Of a stretch of 64,000 bases of DNA, positions 47,725 through 56,735 are shown in pieces (position 1 is the stretch's first letter; the number at the start of each line of letters is the position of its first letter). The position numbers were made by a program, and so were the translations under genes. Where the stretch lies: the NCBI RefSeq assembly GCF_024198215.1, contig NZ_JAKCFA010000018.1, forward strand, positions 1-64,000, given 5' to 3'. The notes under the pieces are model-generated. The model was not told the origin of the DNA and made no database searches. It was given only the letters and a program-made list of their open reading frames with translations. The DNA comes from Myxococcus qinghaiensis (GTDB lineage: Bacteria; Myxococcota; Myxococcia; Myxococcales; Myxococcaceae).

Positions 47725-49206
47725 ATGGCCAACCCGCCGGACCATGAGCGTCAGCTGGAGGAGGATGCCGCCCAGCTTCAACGACTGGGCTACGCGCAGC
47801 AGCTCTTGCGTGGCATGGGCGGCTTCTCCAACTTCGCCGTCTCCTTCTCCATCATCTCCATCCTCACCGGAGCGGTGACGCTCTACGGCCACGGGCTGCG
47901 CTTCGGCGGCCCGCTGGTCATGGGCGTGGGCTGGCCGCTCGTCGCTGTGATGACATTGGCGGTGGCGGCGAGCCTCGCGCAGCTCGCGTCGTCCTTCCCC
48001 ACCGCGGGCGCGCTCTACCACTGGGCCGCGATGCTCGGCGGCCCCCGGGTGGGCTTCTTCACCGCGTGGCTCAACACCCTGGGCCAGTTCGCCATCACCG
48101 CCGGCATCGACTACGGCCTGGCCGAGTTCCTCGCGGACATGCTCGGCTGGCCCCGCGAGCGCATGTCGGTGCTGCCCCTGTACGCGGCCATCCTCCTGTC
48201 CCACGCGGTGCTCAACCACGTGGGCGTGCGCGTCGTCGCGTGGCTCAATGACTTCTCCGCTTGGTACCACGTGGCGGGCGTGGCGGTGCTCATCGGCGCG
48301 CTCGCGCTGCTGGCTCCGAAGCAGGACGCAAGCTTCCTGCTCACGCGCTTCAGCTCGGAGACGCCCTGGTATGCCTATGGCTTCCTCATCGGCTTGTTGC
48401 AGGCGCAGTGGACCTTCACCGGCTACGACGCCAGCGCGCACATCTCCGAGGAGACGAGGGACCCCACGCGCAACGCACCCTGGGGCATCTTCCTGTCCGT
48501 GGCCGTCAGCGCCGTTGCGGGCTACCTGCTCCTGGGCGCGGTGACGCTGGCCATTCAAGACCTGCCGACGACGGCCGCCGCTGCCAATCCGTTCCTGTAT
48601 GTGCTGACGCAGGCCCTGGGCCCCGCGCTCGGCGGCGCGCTGGTGTGGGTGGCCATCGGCGCCATGTGGTTCTGCGGCCTGTCCTCGGTGACGTCCAACT
48701 CGCGCATGCTGTTCGCCTTCGCCCGGGACAACGGACTGCCCGCGTCGAAGTGGCTGGCCCGGGTGTCGCCGCGCTTCCGGAGCCCCGCCGTGGCGGTCTG
48801 GGTGTCCGTGGCGGGCTCGGGCGTCGTCGCGCTGTGGGCGGAGGCGTACGCGGCCATGGTGGCCCTGAGCACCCTGGCGCTCTATGCGTCCTATGCCTTG
48901 CCCGTCTGGGTGGGCTTGCGCGCCCGCCGCGCCGGGACGTGGTCCCACCGGGGGCCCTGGGACTTGGGCCGCGCATCTCCATGGGTCAACGGCGTGGCGC
49001 TGGCGTGGAGCGCGGTGGTGATGGTGCTCTTCGTCCTGCCGCCCAACCAGCTCGCCGGCTACACCTTCGCCGGCGCGCTGGTGCTGCTGGGGCTCTACTG
49101 GGCGCTCGTCCAACGCCACACCTTCACGGGGCCGCAGGTGACGCTGCTGCGGCCTCCCGCGGCCACGGCTACCTCGGCAGCGCCGTCTTCCCCATCTTCA
49201 GGATGA
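47725..49206 (+). CDS. APC-superfamily amino-acid permease
   Basis: A 493-residue membrane protein with about twelve hydrophobic helices, among them SFSIISILTGAVTLYG, MGVGWPLVAVMTLAVAASLAQLASSF, WTFTGYDASAHISEETRDP and MFAFARDNGLPASKWLARV. The GYDASAHISEET motif and the FARDNGLP element are characteristic of the amino acid/GABA/choline branch of the APC family. Its 3' end overlaps the end of the convergent EVE-domain gene by 38 bp. Substrate not determined. Confidence 0.88.
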   Translation: MANPPDHERQLEEDAAQLQRLGYAQQLLRGMGGFSNFAVSFSIISILTGAVTLYGHGLRFGGPLVMGVGWPLVAVMTLAVAASLAQLASSFPTAGALYHWAAMLGGPRVGFFTAWLNTLGQFAITAGIDYGLAEFLADMLGWPRERMSVLPLYAAILLSHAVLNHVGVRVVAWLNDFSAWYHVAGVAVLIGALALLAPKQDASFLLTRFSSETPWYAYGFLIGLLQAQWTFTGYDASAHISEETRDPTRNAPWGIFLSVAVSAVAGYLLLGAVTLAIQDLPTTAAAANPFLYVLTQALGPALGGALVWVAIGAMWFCGLSSVTSNSRMLFAFARDNGLPASKWLARVSPRFRSPAVAVWVSVAGSGVVALWAEAYAAMVALSTLALYASYALPVWVGLRARRAGTWSHRGPWDLGRASPWVNGVALAWSAVVMVLFVLPPNQLAGYTFAGALVLLGLYWALVQRHTFTGPQVTLLRPPAATATSAAPSSPSSG

Positions 49207-49597
49207 GCTTGAAGTGCGCGGCGGTGACAGGCGCCACGCTGAGCCGGCTTCGGGTGACGAGCGGGAAGTCCTTCAGCGTGGCGGTGGCCTTCACGGTGGC
49301 CAGGTCCACCGCCTGCTTGAAGGGAGTCACTGCCGCCACCTTCACGGAGGCCCAGTCCTCTTCGGGAGCCGTGGAGTCGGGCGTCGCCGAGGTGAGGACC
49401 TTCGCCACGCCCACCACGGCCTTGTCTTCATTGGAGTGGTAGTAGAGGCAGAGGTCGCCGGGCTTCATGGCCCGCAGGTTGTTGCGCGCCTCGAAGCTGC
49501 GGATGCCCGTCCACTCCGTCTGCTGGTCCTTTTCGAGCTGCGCGTACGCGTAGACCGAAGGCTCGCTCTTGATGAGCCAGTACTGGGGGGTCGCCAT
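49169..49597 (-). CDS. EVE-domain protein
   Basis: A 142-residue protein with the EVE/YTH-like fold: WLIKSEPSVYAYAQLEKD at the start, WTGIRSFEARNNLRAMKPGDLCLYYHSN in the middle and KTALPR at the end. EVE domains of this type bind modified bases in RNA or DNA. ATG 49597 opens MATPQYWLIKSEPS, the usual family N-terminus. Its last 38 bp overlap the permease gene on the other strand. Confidence 0.9.
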   Translation of the reverse strand: MATPQYWLIKSEPSVYAYAQLEKDQQTEWTGIRSFEARNNLRAMKPGDLCLYYHSNEDKAVVGVAKVLTSATPDSTAPEEDWASVKVAAVTPFKQAVDLATVKATATLKDFPLVTRSRLSVAPVTAAHFKLILKMGKTALPR

Positions 49598-49701
49598 GGC
49601 GGCGCACCATAGAGCACGACGGGGTGGGGTGGGGCACCGGAGAATCGTGCGGAAGCGCCCGGACTGCGTTACCAAGAAACGCCTATTTCGAGAGGGAACG
49701 G

Positions 49702-50496
49702 ATGGACCTGGATTTGAAGAACAAGGTTGCGCTGGTGAGCGGCTCCACGGCGGGCATCGGCCTGGCCATCGTCGAGGCCCTGGCCCGCGAGGGCGCCGAG
49801 GTCATCGTCAACGGACGCACGAAGGAGCGCGTGGACGCGGCGCTCGCGGAGGTCCGCCGCAAGCTCCCCGACGCGAAGCTGCGCGGAATCCCGGGGGACC
49901 TGGGGACGAGCGAAGGCGCGGCCCAGATGGTCAAGGCCGTTCCCCACGTGGACATCCTGGTCAACAACCTGGGCGTCTTCGAGCCCAAGCCCTTCGAGGC
50001 CATCTCCGACGAGGACTGGCTGAAGACCTTCGACGTCAACGTCATGAGCGGCGTGCGGCTGTCCCGGCACTACCTCAAGGGCATGCGCGAGAAGAACTGG
50101 GGCCGCATCGTCTTCATCTCCAGTGAGTCGGGCGTGCAGATTCCGGTGGAGATGGTGCACTACGGCGTCACCAAGACGGCGCAGATCGCCGTGGCGCGCG
50201 GAATCGCGGAGGGGCTGTCGGGGACGAACATCACCTCGAACTCCATCCTCCCCGGCCCCACGCGCTCGGAGGGCGTGGAGGAGTTCCTCAAGAGCCTGTC
50301 GAAGCAGCAGGGCGTGGACGTGGCCACGGTGGAGCGCGAGTTCTTCAAGAGCGCCCGGCCGTCGTCCTTGCTCCAGCGCTTCGCGCGCGTGGACGAGGTC
50401 GCCTCGCTGGTGGCCTTCGTGTGCAGCCCGCAGGCGTCGGGCATCAACGGCTCCGCGCTGCGCGTGGATGGCGGCGTGGTGCGCGCCATTCCTTGA
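49702..50496 (+). CDS. Short-chain dehydrogenase/reductase
   Basis: A 264-residue classical SDR. Cofactor motif: SGSTAGIGLAI (TGxxxGxG variant). NNLG in DILVNNLGVFEP, catalytic Ser in FISSESGVQ and YxxxK in YGVTKTAQIA. C-terminal SALRVDGGVVRAIP. ATG 49702 was chosen (a longer frame starts in the opposite gene). Substrate unknown. A bidirectional hairpin terminator follows. Confidence 0.9.
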   Translation: MDLDLKNKVALVSGSTAGIGLAIVEALAREGAEVIVNGRTKERVDAALAEVRRKLPDAKLRGIPGDLGTSEGAAQMVKAVPHVDILVNNLGVFEPKPFEAISDEDWLKTFDVNVMSGVRLSRHYLKGMREKNWGRIVFISSESGVQIPVEMVHYGVTKTAQIAVARGIAEGLSGTNITSNSILPGPTRSEGVEEFLKSLSKQQGVDVATVEREFFKSARPSSLLQRFARVDEVASLVAFVCSPQASGINGSALRVDGGVVRAIP

Positions 50497-50535
50497 AGCC
50501 GTCCTCCCGCCAGGGTTGACGTCCAGAAGACAAAA

Positions 50536-50563
50536 GGCCCGATGTCCTCGCGGGCATCGGGCC
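50536..50563. terminator. Bidirectional terminator
   Basis: GGCCCGATG (50536-50544) pairs with CATCGGGCC (50555-50563), preceded by AAAA and followed by TTCT. It lies between the SDR gene (plus) and the small membrane protein (minus) and can end both. Confidence 0.75.
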
Positions 50564-50589
50564 TTCTACTGACATCTCGAGTCGAAGCG

Positions 50590-50787
50590 TCAGGTCTGGT
50601 TCGCCATGCCCCGCGTCGCTTCCTCAGCCGTCTTGCCGCTCAACAGCGCGCTGCTCGCGTAGAGGGCCAGCCCCATCACCCCCAGCGCCGCCGCTTCCGT
50701 CTGGGTCGCGAAGGCGACGCCCATCCACGTCATCACTCCGGTTCCCATCGCGAACGCCGCCGCCACCGCCCCCGCTGCCTTCCTCAT
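50590..50787 (-). CDS. Small membrane protein
   Basis: A 65-residue protein from ATG 50787, preceded by GGGAG. Two hydrophobic segments are seen: GAVAAAFAMGTGVMTWMGVAF and AALGVMGLALYASSALLSG, with a charged C-terminus (KTAEEATRGMANQT). No family recognised. It is followed by a terminator hairpin shared with the SDR gene. Confidence 0.55.
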   Translation of the reverse strand: MRKAAGAVAAAFAMGTGVMTWMGVAFATQTEAAALGVMGLALYASSALLSGKTAEEATRGMANQT

Positions 50788-51065
50788 CCGCTCGCTCCCT
50801 GTCTGCCGGGCCTGGGCCCGTTGTGGAACCAAAACTCCTCTCCCTCAACAATCTTCAATTCGCGTGCCGCGCACACCCCGTGCGGAAAGGGAAGTCAGGC
50901 GCCCCGCAGTGGGAAAATGTCTTCCATCAACGGGCGGGAGACTGTCGAAAACACCAGTCCACCCCCCCGGCCGATGCCAGTAATTCTTCCCGGAGCGGGC
51001 GAGGTTGATCCGCTGGGCATTTCGTAACCCACGGAGAACCATGGGTTTTCCCTCCCAGGGTTGGA

Positions 51066-51081
51066 TGGCACACCCGCTGCT
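51066..51081 (+). promoter_or_regulatory. Sigma-54-type promoter of the exo operon
   Basis: TGGCAC-ACCCG-CTGCT matches the -24/-12 consensus TGGCAC-N5-TTGCA with one mismatch in the -12 box (CTGC for TTGC). The invariant GG and GC doublets are exactly 10 bp apart. It lies about 85 bp upstream of the first exo gene. In M. xanthus the exo operon is reported to be sigma-54 dependent, which supports the call. The gap 50788-51165 shows no gene otherwise. Confidence 0.75.
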
Positions 51082-51165
51082 ATGGCAACCGCGCCGAGTA
51101 GGACGTGAACGGGCCCCGCGAGTGTGGGCGCCCGAAAGACATCCGCAGCGACGAGGGAGAGGACG

Positions 51166-51738
51166 ATGGGCAAGACGAGCGCGGGGTTCTGGACGGTGTT
51201 GGGGGTGATGCTCCTGGGCGGGTGTGCGCACCAGCCGGCGGTGAAGGTGGATAACTCCGAGCAGCCCTACCGCATTGGACGGGAGGACGTGCTGGACGTG
51301 GCGGTGTGGCGCGACGCGGAGCTGTCTCGCACGCTGCCGGTTCGTCCTGACGGCTACATCTCCATGCCGATGGTGGGCGAGGTGCTGGCGGCGGGCAAGA
51401 CGCCGACGGAGCTGGCCGAGGCACTCAAGACGAGCTTTCAGCCGTATGTGCAGGAGCCGCGCGTGACGGTGATTGTCCGCGAGGTCAACAGCAGCCGCGT
51501 GTTCGTCACCGGCGAAGTCACGCACCCCGGCGCCTATCCGCTGCGCGGTCGCGTGTCGCTCATCCAGGCCATCGCCCTGGCGGGCGGCTTCACCGACTTC
51601 GCCAACTCCGACGGCATCGTGGTGATTCGCAGCGACGGCAACGGCGGGCAGATTCCGGTGCGCTACAGCGACCTCATCTCTCCCGACGGTGGCCAGGACG
51701 TCATCCTGCGGCCCGGTGACACCATCGTCGTGCCGTGA
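51166..51738 (+). CDS. exoA: Outer-membrane polysaccharide export lipoprotein (ExoA/Wza-like)
   Basis: A 190-residue Wza-type protein. Lipoprotein signal with lipobox LLGGC (VLGVMLLGGC) and acylated Cys near residue 20. A poly_export domain, YRIGREDVLDVAVWRDAELSRTLPVRPDGYISMPMVGEV, is followed by a SLBB domain (VFVTGEVTHPGAYPLRGR, LAGGFTDFAN). It forms the outer-membrane exit of the spore-coat polysaccharide; the M. xanthus counterpart is ExoA (FdgA). It is the first gene of the nine-gene operon. Its sigma-54-type promoter lies about 85 bp upstream. Confidence 0.88.
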   Translation: MGKTSAGFWTVLGVMLLGGCAHQPAVKVDNSEQPYRIGREDVLDVAVWRDAELSRTLPVRPDGYISMPMVGEVLAAGKTPTELAEALKTSFQPYVQEPRVTVIVREVNSSRVFVTGEVTHPGAYPLRGRVSLIQAIALAGGFTDFANSDGIVVIRSDGNGGQIPVRYSDLISPDGGQDVILRPGDTIVVP

Positions 51739-51803
51739 AGCAGCGACTGAGGCTGGGTGAAGAGTCCATGGACGGTGGGTGGCGTAGGCGAGGGAGGACG
51801 ACG

Positions 51804-52955
51804 GTGAAGGGCACCTGGAAGAAGTGGCTGCTGACAGGCCTCATGCTCACCGCGCCGGCCGTTTCGGCGGCGACCGTGTGGGAGCCTCGGCTGCGCATCT
51901 CCGCCGAGGAACGCTACGACGACGACCTGCGCCTGGGCGCGGGCGCCACGGGCGGCCAGCTGATGACGAAGCTGTCGCCGCGCTTGGGAGTGGAAGGCAA
52001 GGACGAGCGGCTCAACCTCAACAGCTACTACGCCGCGGACGTGCTGATGCGGCACGGCTCCGGCAAGGTGACGCTGGACCACCGAGGGGGGCTGGAGCTG
52101 CGACACCTCTTGTCGCGGCGGCTCCGGGTGGACACGAACGTGCGCGTCTTCCGCGTCACGGACCCCACCTCGCTGCCTCGCGACGGTCTGGCCCGCTCCA
52201 CCTCGCCCACGTTCTTCACGCAGGCCCGGCTGGGGCTCACGGCCCGGGCGTCGGAGCGGGTGGACGTGCGCGTGGGCTACGGAATGGAAGTGGTGCGCAT
52301 CCTCGAGAACGGTCAGGAGCCGGGCTATGCCCACACGCCGTCGCTGGAGGTGATGTACCGCACCACGCGCAGGCTGACCCTGGGGATGGAGTACCGCTAC
52401 CAGGGCTTCTATTACGACAACACGCTGTCCCAGGCGCATGGCGCGGCGGCCACGCTGCGCTACCGCCTGACGCGGCCCACCACGCTCATCATGCGCGGTG
52501 GTCCGGTGCGCTACCTGGCCCCGGATGGTCAGGAGGGCGGATGGGTGCCTCGCGTGAATCTGGAGCTGGCGCGCGAGGGTGAGCTGTTCGATTTGGGCGT
52601 CGCCGTGGGGCACGACCTGGTGGGCGCCAGCGGCTTCGCCACGGCGCTGTGGGCGGACTACGCGACGCTGATGCTGGCGCGCAGGTTCGACCACCAGTTC
52701 TCGGCGTTCGGCGCGGCCAGCTTCTTCCGCAACGGGCGAGCGCCCTCGCGGGACTGGACGACGTTTGGCAGCACCCCCCTGGTCTCCCAGGGGTACGCAG
52801 TCGGTGCAGGGGTGGAGTACCGCTTCAACCGCCGGGTGGCGGCGCAGGGAGCGGTGGACAGGATTGCCCAGGTGGGCGTGGCGGAGTCGGCGGGCGCTGC
52901 GGGAGATCTGACGCGCAACGTATTCGCTGTCCGTCTCATCGTGACGGCGTGGTGA
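51804..52955 (+). CDS. exoB: Outer-membrane beta-barrel of the exo export system (ExoB)
   Basis: A 383-residue protein with a signal peptide (KKWLLTGLMLTAPAVSA) and then alternating amphipathic strands to the end. Examples are LRISAEERYDDDLRL, LNLNSYYAADVLMRH and RLTLGMEYRYQGFYYDN; the final strand is AVRLIVTAW with a C-terminal aromatic residue. This is the layout of an outer-membrane porin-like barrel and matches the position of ExoB in M. xanthus. GTG 51804 was chosen because AGGGAGG sits 7 bp upstream and the signal peptide begins right there. A longer frame from GTG 51735 would overlap exoA. Confidence 0.82.
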   Translation: MKGTWKKWLLTGLMLTAPAVSAATVWEPRLRISAEERYDDDLRLGAGATGGQLMTKLSPRLGVEGKDERLNLNSYYAADVLMRHGSGKVTLDHRGGLELRHLLSRRLRVDTNVRVFRVTDPTSLPRDGLARSTSPTFFTQARLGLTARASERVDVRVGYGMEVVRILENGQEPGYAHTPSLEVMYRTTRRLTLGMEYRYQGFYYDNTLSQAHGAAATLRYRLTRPTTLIMRGGPVRYLAPDGQEGGWVPRVNLELAREGELFDLGVAVGHDLVGASGFATALWADYATLMLARRFDHQFSAFGAASFFRNGRAPSRDWTTFGSTPLVSQGYAVGAGVEYRFNRRVAAQGAVDRIAQVGVAESAGAAGDLTRNVFAVRLIVTAW

Positions 52956-52988
52956 CAACACGTGAGTGGGTTGGTGGAGGAGCGGATC

Positions 52989-54398
52989 ATGGAGCGTGGG
53001 ATGACGGCGGACCAGCTGTTGGCCTCTCTCTGGCGCCGCAAGGCGCTGGTTGGAGCCATCACAGCAGCGGTATTCGCGGTGGGAGCGGCCATCGTGATGA
53101 CGCGGCCGAGCATGTACGAGGCGTCGGCGGTGGTCCGCGTGGAGCCGCAGCGGCCAGGTGAGGAGATGGTGCAGCGCACGGTGAGCGAGCTCATCGAGCA
53201 GCGACTGCTCACGGTGCGCCAGGAGCTCATGGCACGGCCCGTGCTGCAGAAGGCCATCGAGGAAATGAACCTCTATCCGGACATCGTGTCCGAGAAGGGC
53301 ATGGAGTCGGCTGTCGCGCAGATGCGCAAGGATTTGCAAGTGCGCGTGGAGGGTGAGACGGCGTTCGAAATCACCTACGCCAACCGCGACCCGCAGGTGG
53401 CCGCGCAGGTGGCCAACCGGTTGCCCACCATCTTCTCCGAGGAGACGCTGAAGCTGCGTCAGGCGCAGGCGGCGCGCGCCACGGACCTCTTCAACGAGGA
53501 GATGGTCAACATGGGCAAGGCGGTCTCCAGCTGGGAGCGCAAGATTGCCCAGTTCAAGGTGGACCACCTGGGTGAGCTGCCCGAGCAGATGGAGATGAAC
53601 ATGCGAGGGCTCGAGCGGGTGTCGCACGAGCTGCAGACGAAGTCGGAGGAGCTGCGCGTGGCGGAAGCGCGTCGCTCGGACCTGGCGCGGGCTCGCAACG
53701 CGGTGGACAGCGAGGCCGGTCGCCTGGAGTCCGCGGAGAGCGGCCTGACGCGGGCCCTGGTGAATGCCAAGACGCAGTGGACGGATGACCACCCGGAGGT
53801 CAAGCGCATGCAGTCCGAGCTGGAGGGCATGACGACGCGCCGCAAGGAGGCGGAAGGGCGCCTGTGGGCGGAGCGTGCCGAGCGCGGCCGGGTGGCGTCG
53901 CTCATCGAGGGAATCCAGAAGGACATCGTCGACCTGCAGGGCAAGGCGGAGGCGTACCAGTCCCGGCTGAACAACACGCCGAAGTGGGCGCATGAGCTGG
54001 GTGTCATGAACCGCGATTACGAAATCGCGCGCACCAAGTACCAGAGCGTGGTGAGCCGCAAGGTGGAGGCGGAGATCGCCCAGGAGCTGGAGGCCAAGAG
54101 CTCCAAGAGTCTGTTCAACGTCATCTCCCCCGCGGGTGTGCCGGTGACGGCGGCCCGGCCGGACCGGATGTCGGGGCTGGCGATTGCACTGCTGGTGGCG
54201 CTGGGGTTGGGCGTCCTCACCGGGGCGATGCTGGAGATGCGCGACGACAGCCTGCGGGATGGCACGGAGGTCCGTCAGCGCCTGACGCTGCCGGTGCTCG
54301 CGGTGGTGCCGGACATGCAGGGCAAGACGGAGCGGCGCGTGCTGATGCCGTCACAGGGAGGGCGCAACAACGTGTCTTCCCCCACCTCGCTGAACTGA
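52989..54398 (+). CDS. exoC: Chain-length/co-polymerase protein (ExoC, Wzz-like)
   Basis: A 469-residue inner-membrane protein. Two membrane helices flank a long periplasmic coiled-coil region: the first is LVGAITAAVFAVGAAIVMT, the second MSGLAIALLVALGLGVLTGAML (about 395-416). The periplasmic part includes LIEQRLLTVRQELMARP and a long Glu/Lys/Arg-rich helical span. The final 60 residues are cytoplasmic. It is the Wzz/Wzc-N-terminal-like regulator that works with the separate BY-kinase gene next in the operon. ATG 52989 has GGAGG upstream. Confidence 0.88.
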   Translation: MERGMTADQLLASLWRRKALVGAITAAVFAVGAAIVMTRPSMYEASAVVRVEPQRPGEEMVQRTVSELIEQRLLTVRQELMARPVLQKAIEEMNLYPDIVSEKGMESAVAQMRKDLQVRVEGETAFEITYANRDPQVAAQVANRLPTIFSEETLKLRQAQAARATDLFNEEMVNMGKAVSSWERKIAQFKVDHLGELPEQMEMNMRGLERVSHELQTKSEELRVAEARRSDLARARNAVDSEAGRLESAESGLTRALVNAKTQWTDDHPEVKRMQSELEGMTTRRKEAEGRLWAERAERGRVASLIEGIQKDIVDLQGKAEAYQSRLNNTPKWAHELGVMNRDYEIARTKYQSVVSRKVEAEIAQELEAKSSKSLFNVISPAGVPVTAARPDRMSGLAIALLVALGLGVLTGAMLEMRDDSLRDGTEVRQRLTLPVLAVVPDMQGKTERRVLMPSQGGRNNVSSPTSLN

Positions 54399-54426
54399 CA
54401 CCCACAGGAAAGGACGGAAACCGAAC

Positions 54427-55167
54427 ATGGACCAGACGATGGAGCGGGCGGGCAACTTCCTCCCCCGCGTGGATGAGAACGCGACGAACCCGAACGCGGT
54501 GGACCGGCGGGTGGTGACGCTCACGGCCCCGGCCTCGGCGGCGGCGGAGCAGTACCGCAGCCTGTATTACCGGCTGGAGCGGATGCGGGAGCTGCGCCCG
54601 ATGAAGGTGGTGGCGCTGACGTCGGCGATGCCCGGCGAGGGCAAGACGGTGACGAGCGTCAACCTGGCGATGGCGGCGGCCCGGGCGAATCCGGACCGGC
54701 GCATCCTCCTGGTGGACGCGGACCTGCGGCGAGGCGGTGTGGCGGCCACGCTGGGGGTGCGCAACAAGACGGGCCTGGCGGAGCTGTTGTCGGGTGAAGT
54801 CGAGGTGCGGGACGTGGTGCGTCGCTTCGCCGCCACGCGCCTGGCCCTCATCCCCGCCGGCGCCACGCCGGAGGACCCCTCGCAGGTGCTGGCGAGCCCG
54901 CGGATGAAGCAGTTCCTCAAGGCGGTGCGCGAGGGCTTCGACGAGGTGTACATCGACCTGCCGCCGACGCTGCCGTTCGCGGACGCGGCCATCCTGGGTC
55001 ACCAGGTGGACGGGGTGCTGATGGTCATCCGCGCCAACGTCACGCCGGGCAAGACGGTGCACCAGGCGGTGGAGCAGCTGGCTGGCGCGCCCGTGCTGGG
55101 GTGCGTGCTCAATGGCGCGGAGGTGCACGCGACGCCGTACCTGAAGAACTACGAGAAGCAGAAGTAG
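54427..55167 (+). CDS. exoD: Bacterial tyrosine kinase (ExoD/BtkA)
   Basis: A 246-residue cytoplasmic BY-kinase. Walker A SAMPGEGKT (66-74), Walker A' LLVDADLRR (94-102), Walker B VYIDLPPTLPF. The C-terminus is YLKNYEKQK, with only two tyrosines (238, 242), fewer than the usual tyrosine cluster. It is encoded apart from its membrane activator (exoC), as in Gram-positive systems. In M. xanthus this gene is btkA/exoD, needed for spore-coat polysaccharide. It lies 28 bp after exoC. Confidence 0.9.
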   Translation: MDQTMERAGNFLPRVDENATNPNAVDRRVVTLTAPASAAAEQYRSLYYRLERMRELRPMKVVALTSAMPGEGKTVTSVNLAMAAARANPDRRILLVDADLRRGGVAATLGVRNKTGLAELLSGEVEVRDVVRRFAATRLALIPAGATPEDPSQVLASPRMKQFLKAVREGFDEVYIDLPPTLPFADAAILGHQVDGVLMVIRANVTPGKTVHQAVEQLAGAPVLGCVLNGAEVHATPYLKNYEKQK

Positions 55168-55242
55168 CCAGAGGGCGGTGACCTCCGCCCCTCCTTCCCG
55201 GAAACGGGAGTGGGGCGGAGGTGAGGATTCCAGGGGGCGGTC

Positions 55243-56640
55243 GTGAGTCGGGCGGGTGGGTTGGAGGGGCATGTGCTCCGGGTTTTTCACCATTATTTTT
55301 CTGCCAAGAAGCTGACGTTCTTCCTCGCCGAGAGCTCGGCGATCGCACTGGCCTGCGTGATGGGCGCGGCGGCCTGTGCGGCACTCTTCGCGCCTGCTGG
55401 GACGCGGCCGCCGCTGGCGGCACTGTGGCCCACGCTGCTGGGGCTGGGCGCGGCCTTCGTCGTCACGTTCCAGTTCACGCTGTACTTGTTGGACCTGTAT
55501 GACTTGCGCGTCGCCGCGGAGGACAGGGCGCGGGGCTACCGCTTCCTGAAGGCCGCGGGTGTCACGGCGATGGTGACGGGCGGGGTGATGCTGGTGGCCC
55601 CGCTGGTGTTGCCCGTCGCGCTGCCTCCGGGTGCGCTGCTCGGTGGGGCCATGGGCGCGCTGGCTGGCACCCTCGTCGTCCGGGTGTCGATTCGCGCGCT
55701 GGTGGGGGCGCCGCACGCGGTCCTCATCGTCGGCGACGGCCTCAAGGCCCGCGCGGTGGCGACCGCCATCGAAGCGGGCGGCGAGGGCAGCTACCGCGTC
55801 GTCGCGCTGGTGGACCCTCGCAACACGAAGGAGCCCCTGGAGCACATGGCGGCCCGGATGGGCGCGGCATATGTCGTGCAAGCTGCTGACGACATGCGCG
55901 GGGCCAACTGGGTGGACTCACTGCTGAGCTGTCGGCTGCAAGGCCGCCGCGTGTATGACGCGACGGGCTTCTGCGAGCGGGTGCTGCGGCGGATTCCGGT
56001 GCAGTTCCTCCGCGCGAGCGACTTCGCCTTCGCGGACGAGCTGACGGTGTCTCCCTTGCGGCGGGCCTTCAAGCGGGCCTTCGACCTGGCGGTGGCGTCG
56101 CTGCTGCTCGCGCTGTCGGCACCGTTCCTGCTTCTGGTGGCGGTGGCCATCAAGCTGGACTCGAAGGGGCCCGTCTTCTACCGGCAGGAGCGCACGGGCC
56201 TGGGCGGGGTGACGTACTACTTGTGGAAGTTCCGCAGCATGCGGACGGACGCGGAGAAGAACGGCGCGGTGTGGGCTCGTGCGAACGATGACCGTGTCAC
56301 GCGGGTGGGCAAGTTCATCCGCCGCACGCGAATCGACGAGATTCCCCAGGTGTTCAACGTGTTGATGGGGGAGATGAGCTTCGTGGGTCCGCGTCCGGAG
56401 CGGCCCGTGTTCGTCGAGCAGTTGAAGCAGCAGATTCCCTTCTACGGGCTGCGTGAGGCGGTGAAGCCGGGCCTGACGGGCTGGGCCCAGATTCGCTACC
56501 CCTACGGAGCCTCCGTGGAGGACGCGCGCAACAAGCTGGAGTTCGACCTGTACTACGTGAAGAACGGCTCGCTGTTCCTGGACGTGGGCATCATTTTCCA
56601 CACCGTGAGGCATGTTTTGCTCGGGCGTGGAGCTCGGTAG
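55243..56640 (+). CDS. exoE: Initiating polyprenyl-phosphate sugar-1-phosphate transferase (ExoE)
   Basis: A 465-residue WbaP-like enzyme that starts the repeat unit by moving a sugar phosphate onto undecaprenyl phosphate. The N-terminal half has four hydrophobic helices and a Rossmann-like CoA-binding-type domain (AVLIVGDGLKARAVATA). The catalytic half (about 275-465) has DLAVASLLLALSAPFLLLV, GPVFYRQERTGLGG, RRTRIDEIPQVFNVLMGEM and SFVGPRPERP. GTG 55243 is the start. Confidence 0.9.
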   Translation: MSRAGGLEGHVLRVFHHYFSAKKLTFFLAESSAIALACVMGAAACAALFAPAGTRPPLAALWPTLLGLGAAFVVTFQFTLYLLDLYDLRVAAEDRARGYRFLKAAGVTAMVTGGVMLVAPLVLPVALPPGALLGGAMGALAGTLVVRVSIRALVGAPHAVLIVGDGLKARAVATAIEAGGEGSYRVVALVDPRNTKEPLEHMAARMGAAYVVQAADDMRGANWVDSLLSCRLQGRRVYDATGFCERVLRRIPVQFLRASDFAFADELTVSPLRRAFKRAFDLAVASLLLALSAPFLLLVAVAIKLDSKGPVFYRQERTGLGGVTYYLWKFRSMRTDAEKNGAVWARANDDRVTRVGKFIRRTRIDEIPQVFNVLMGEMSFVGPRPERPVFVEQLKQQIPFYGLREAVKPGLTGWAQIRYPYGASVEDARNKLEFDLYYVKNGSLFLDVGIIFHTVRHVLLGRGAR

Positions 56641-56735
56641 GCACACCTCCCGTCGGCCTTCCCTCGAAGGGGGGAAGGCCGGGCGGGGACTCGCCAGGGG
56701 TGGCGGGTTTGGGCGTCGTGGATGGGGGTTGGGTC

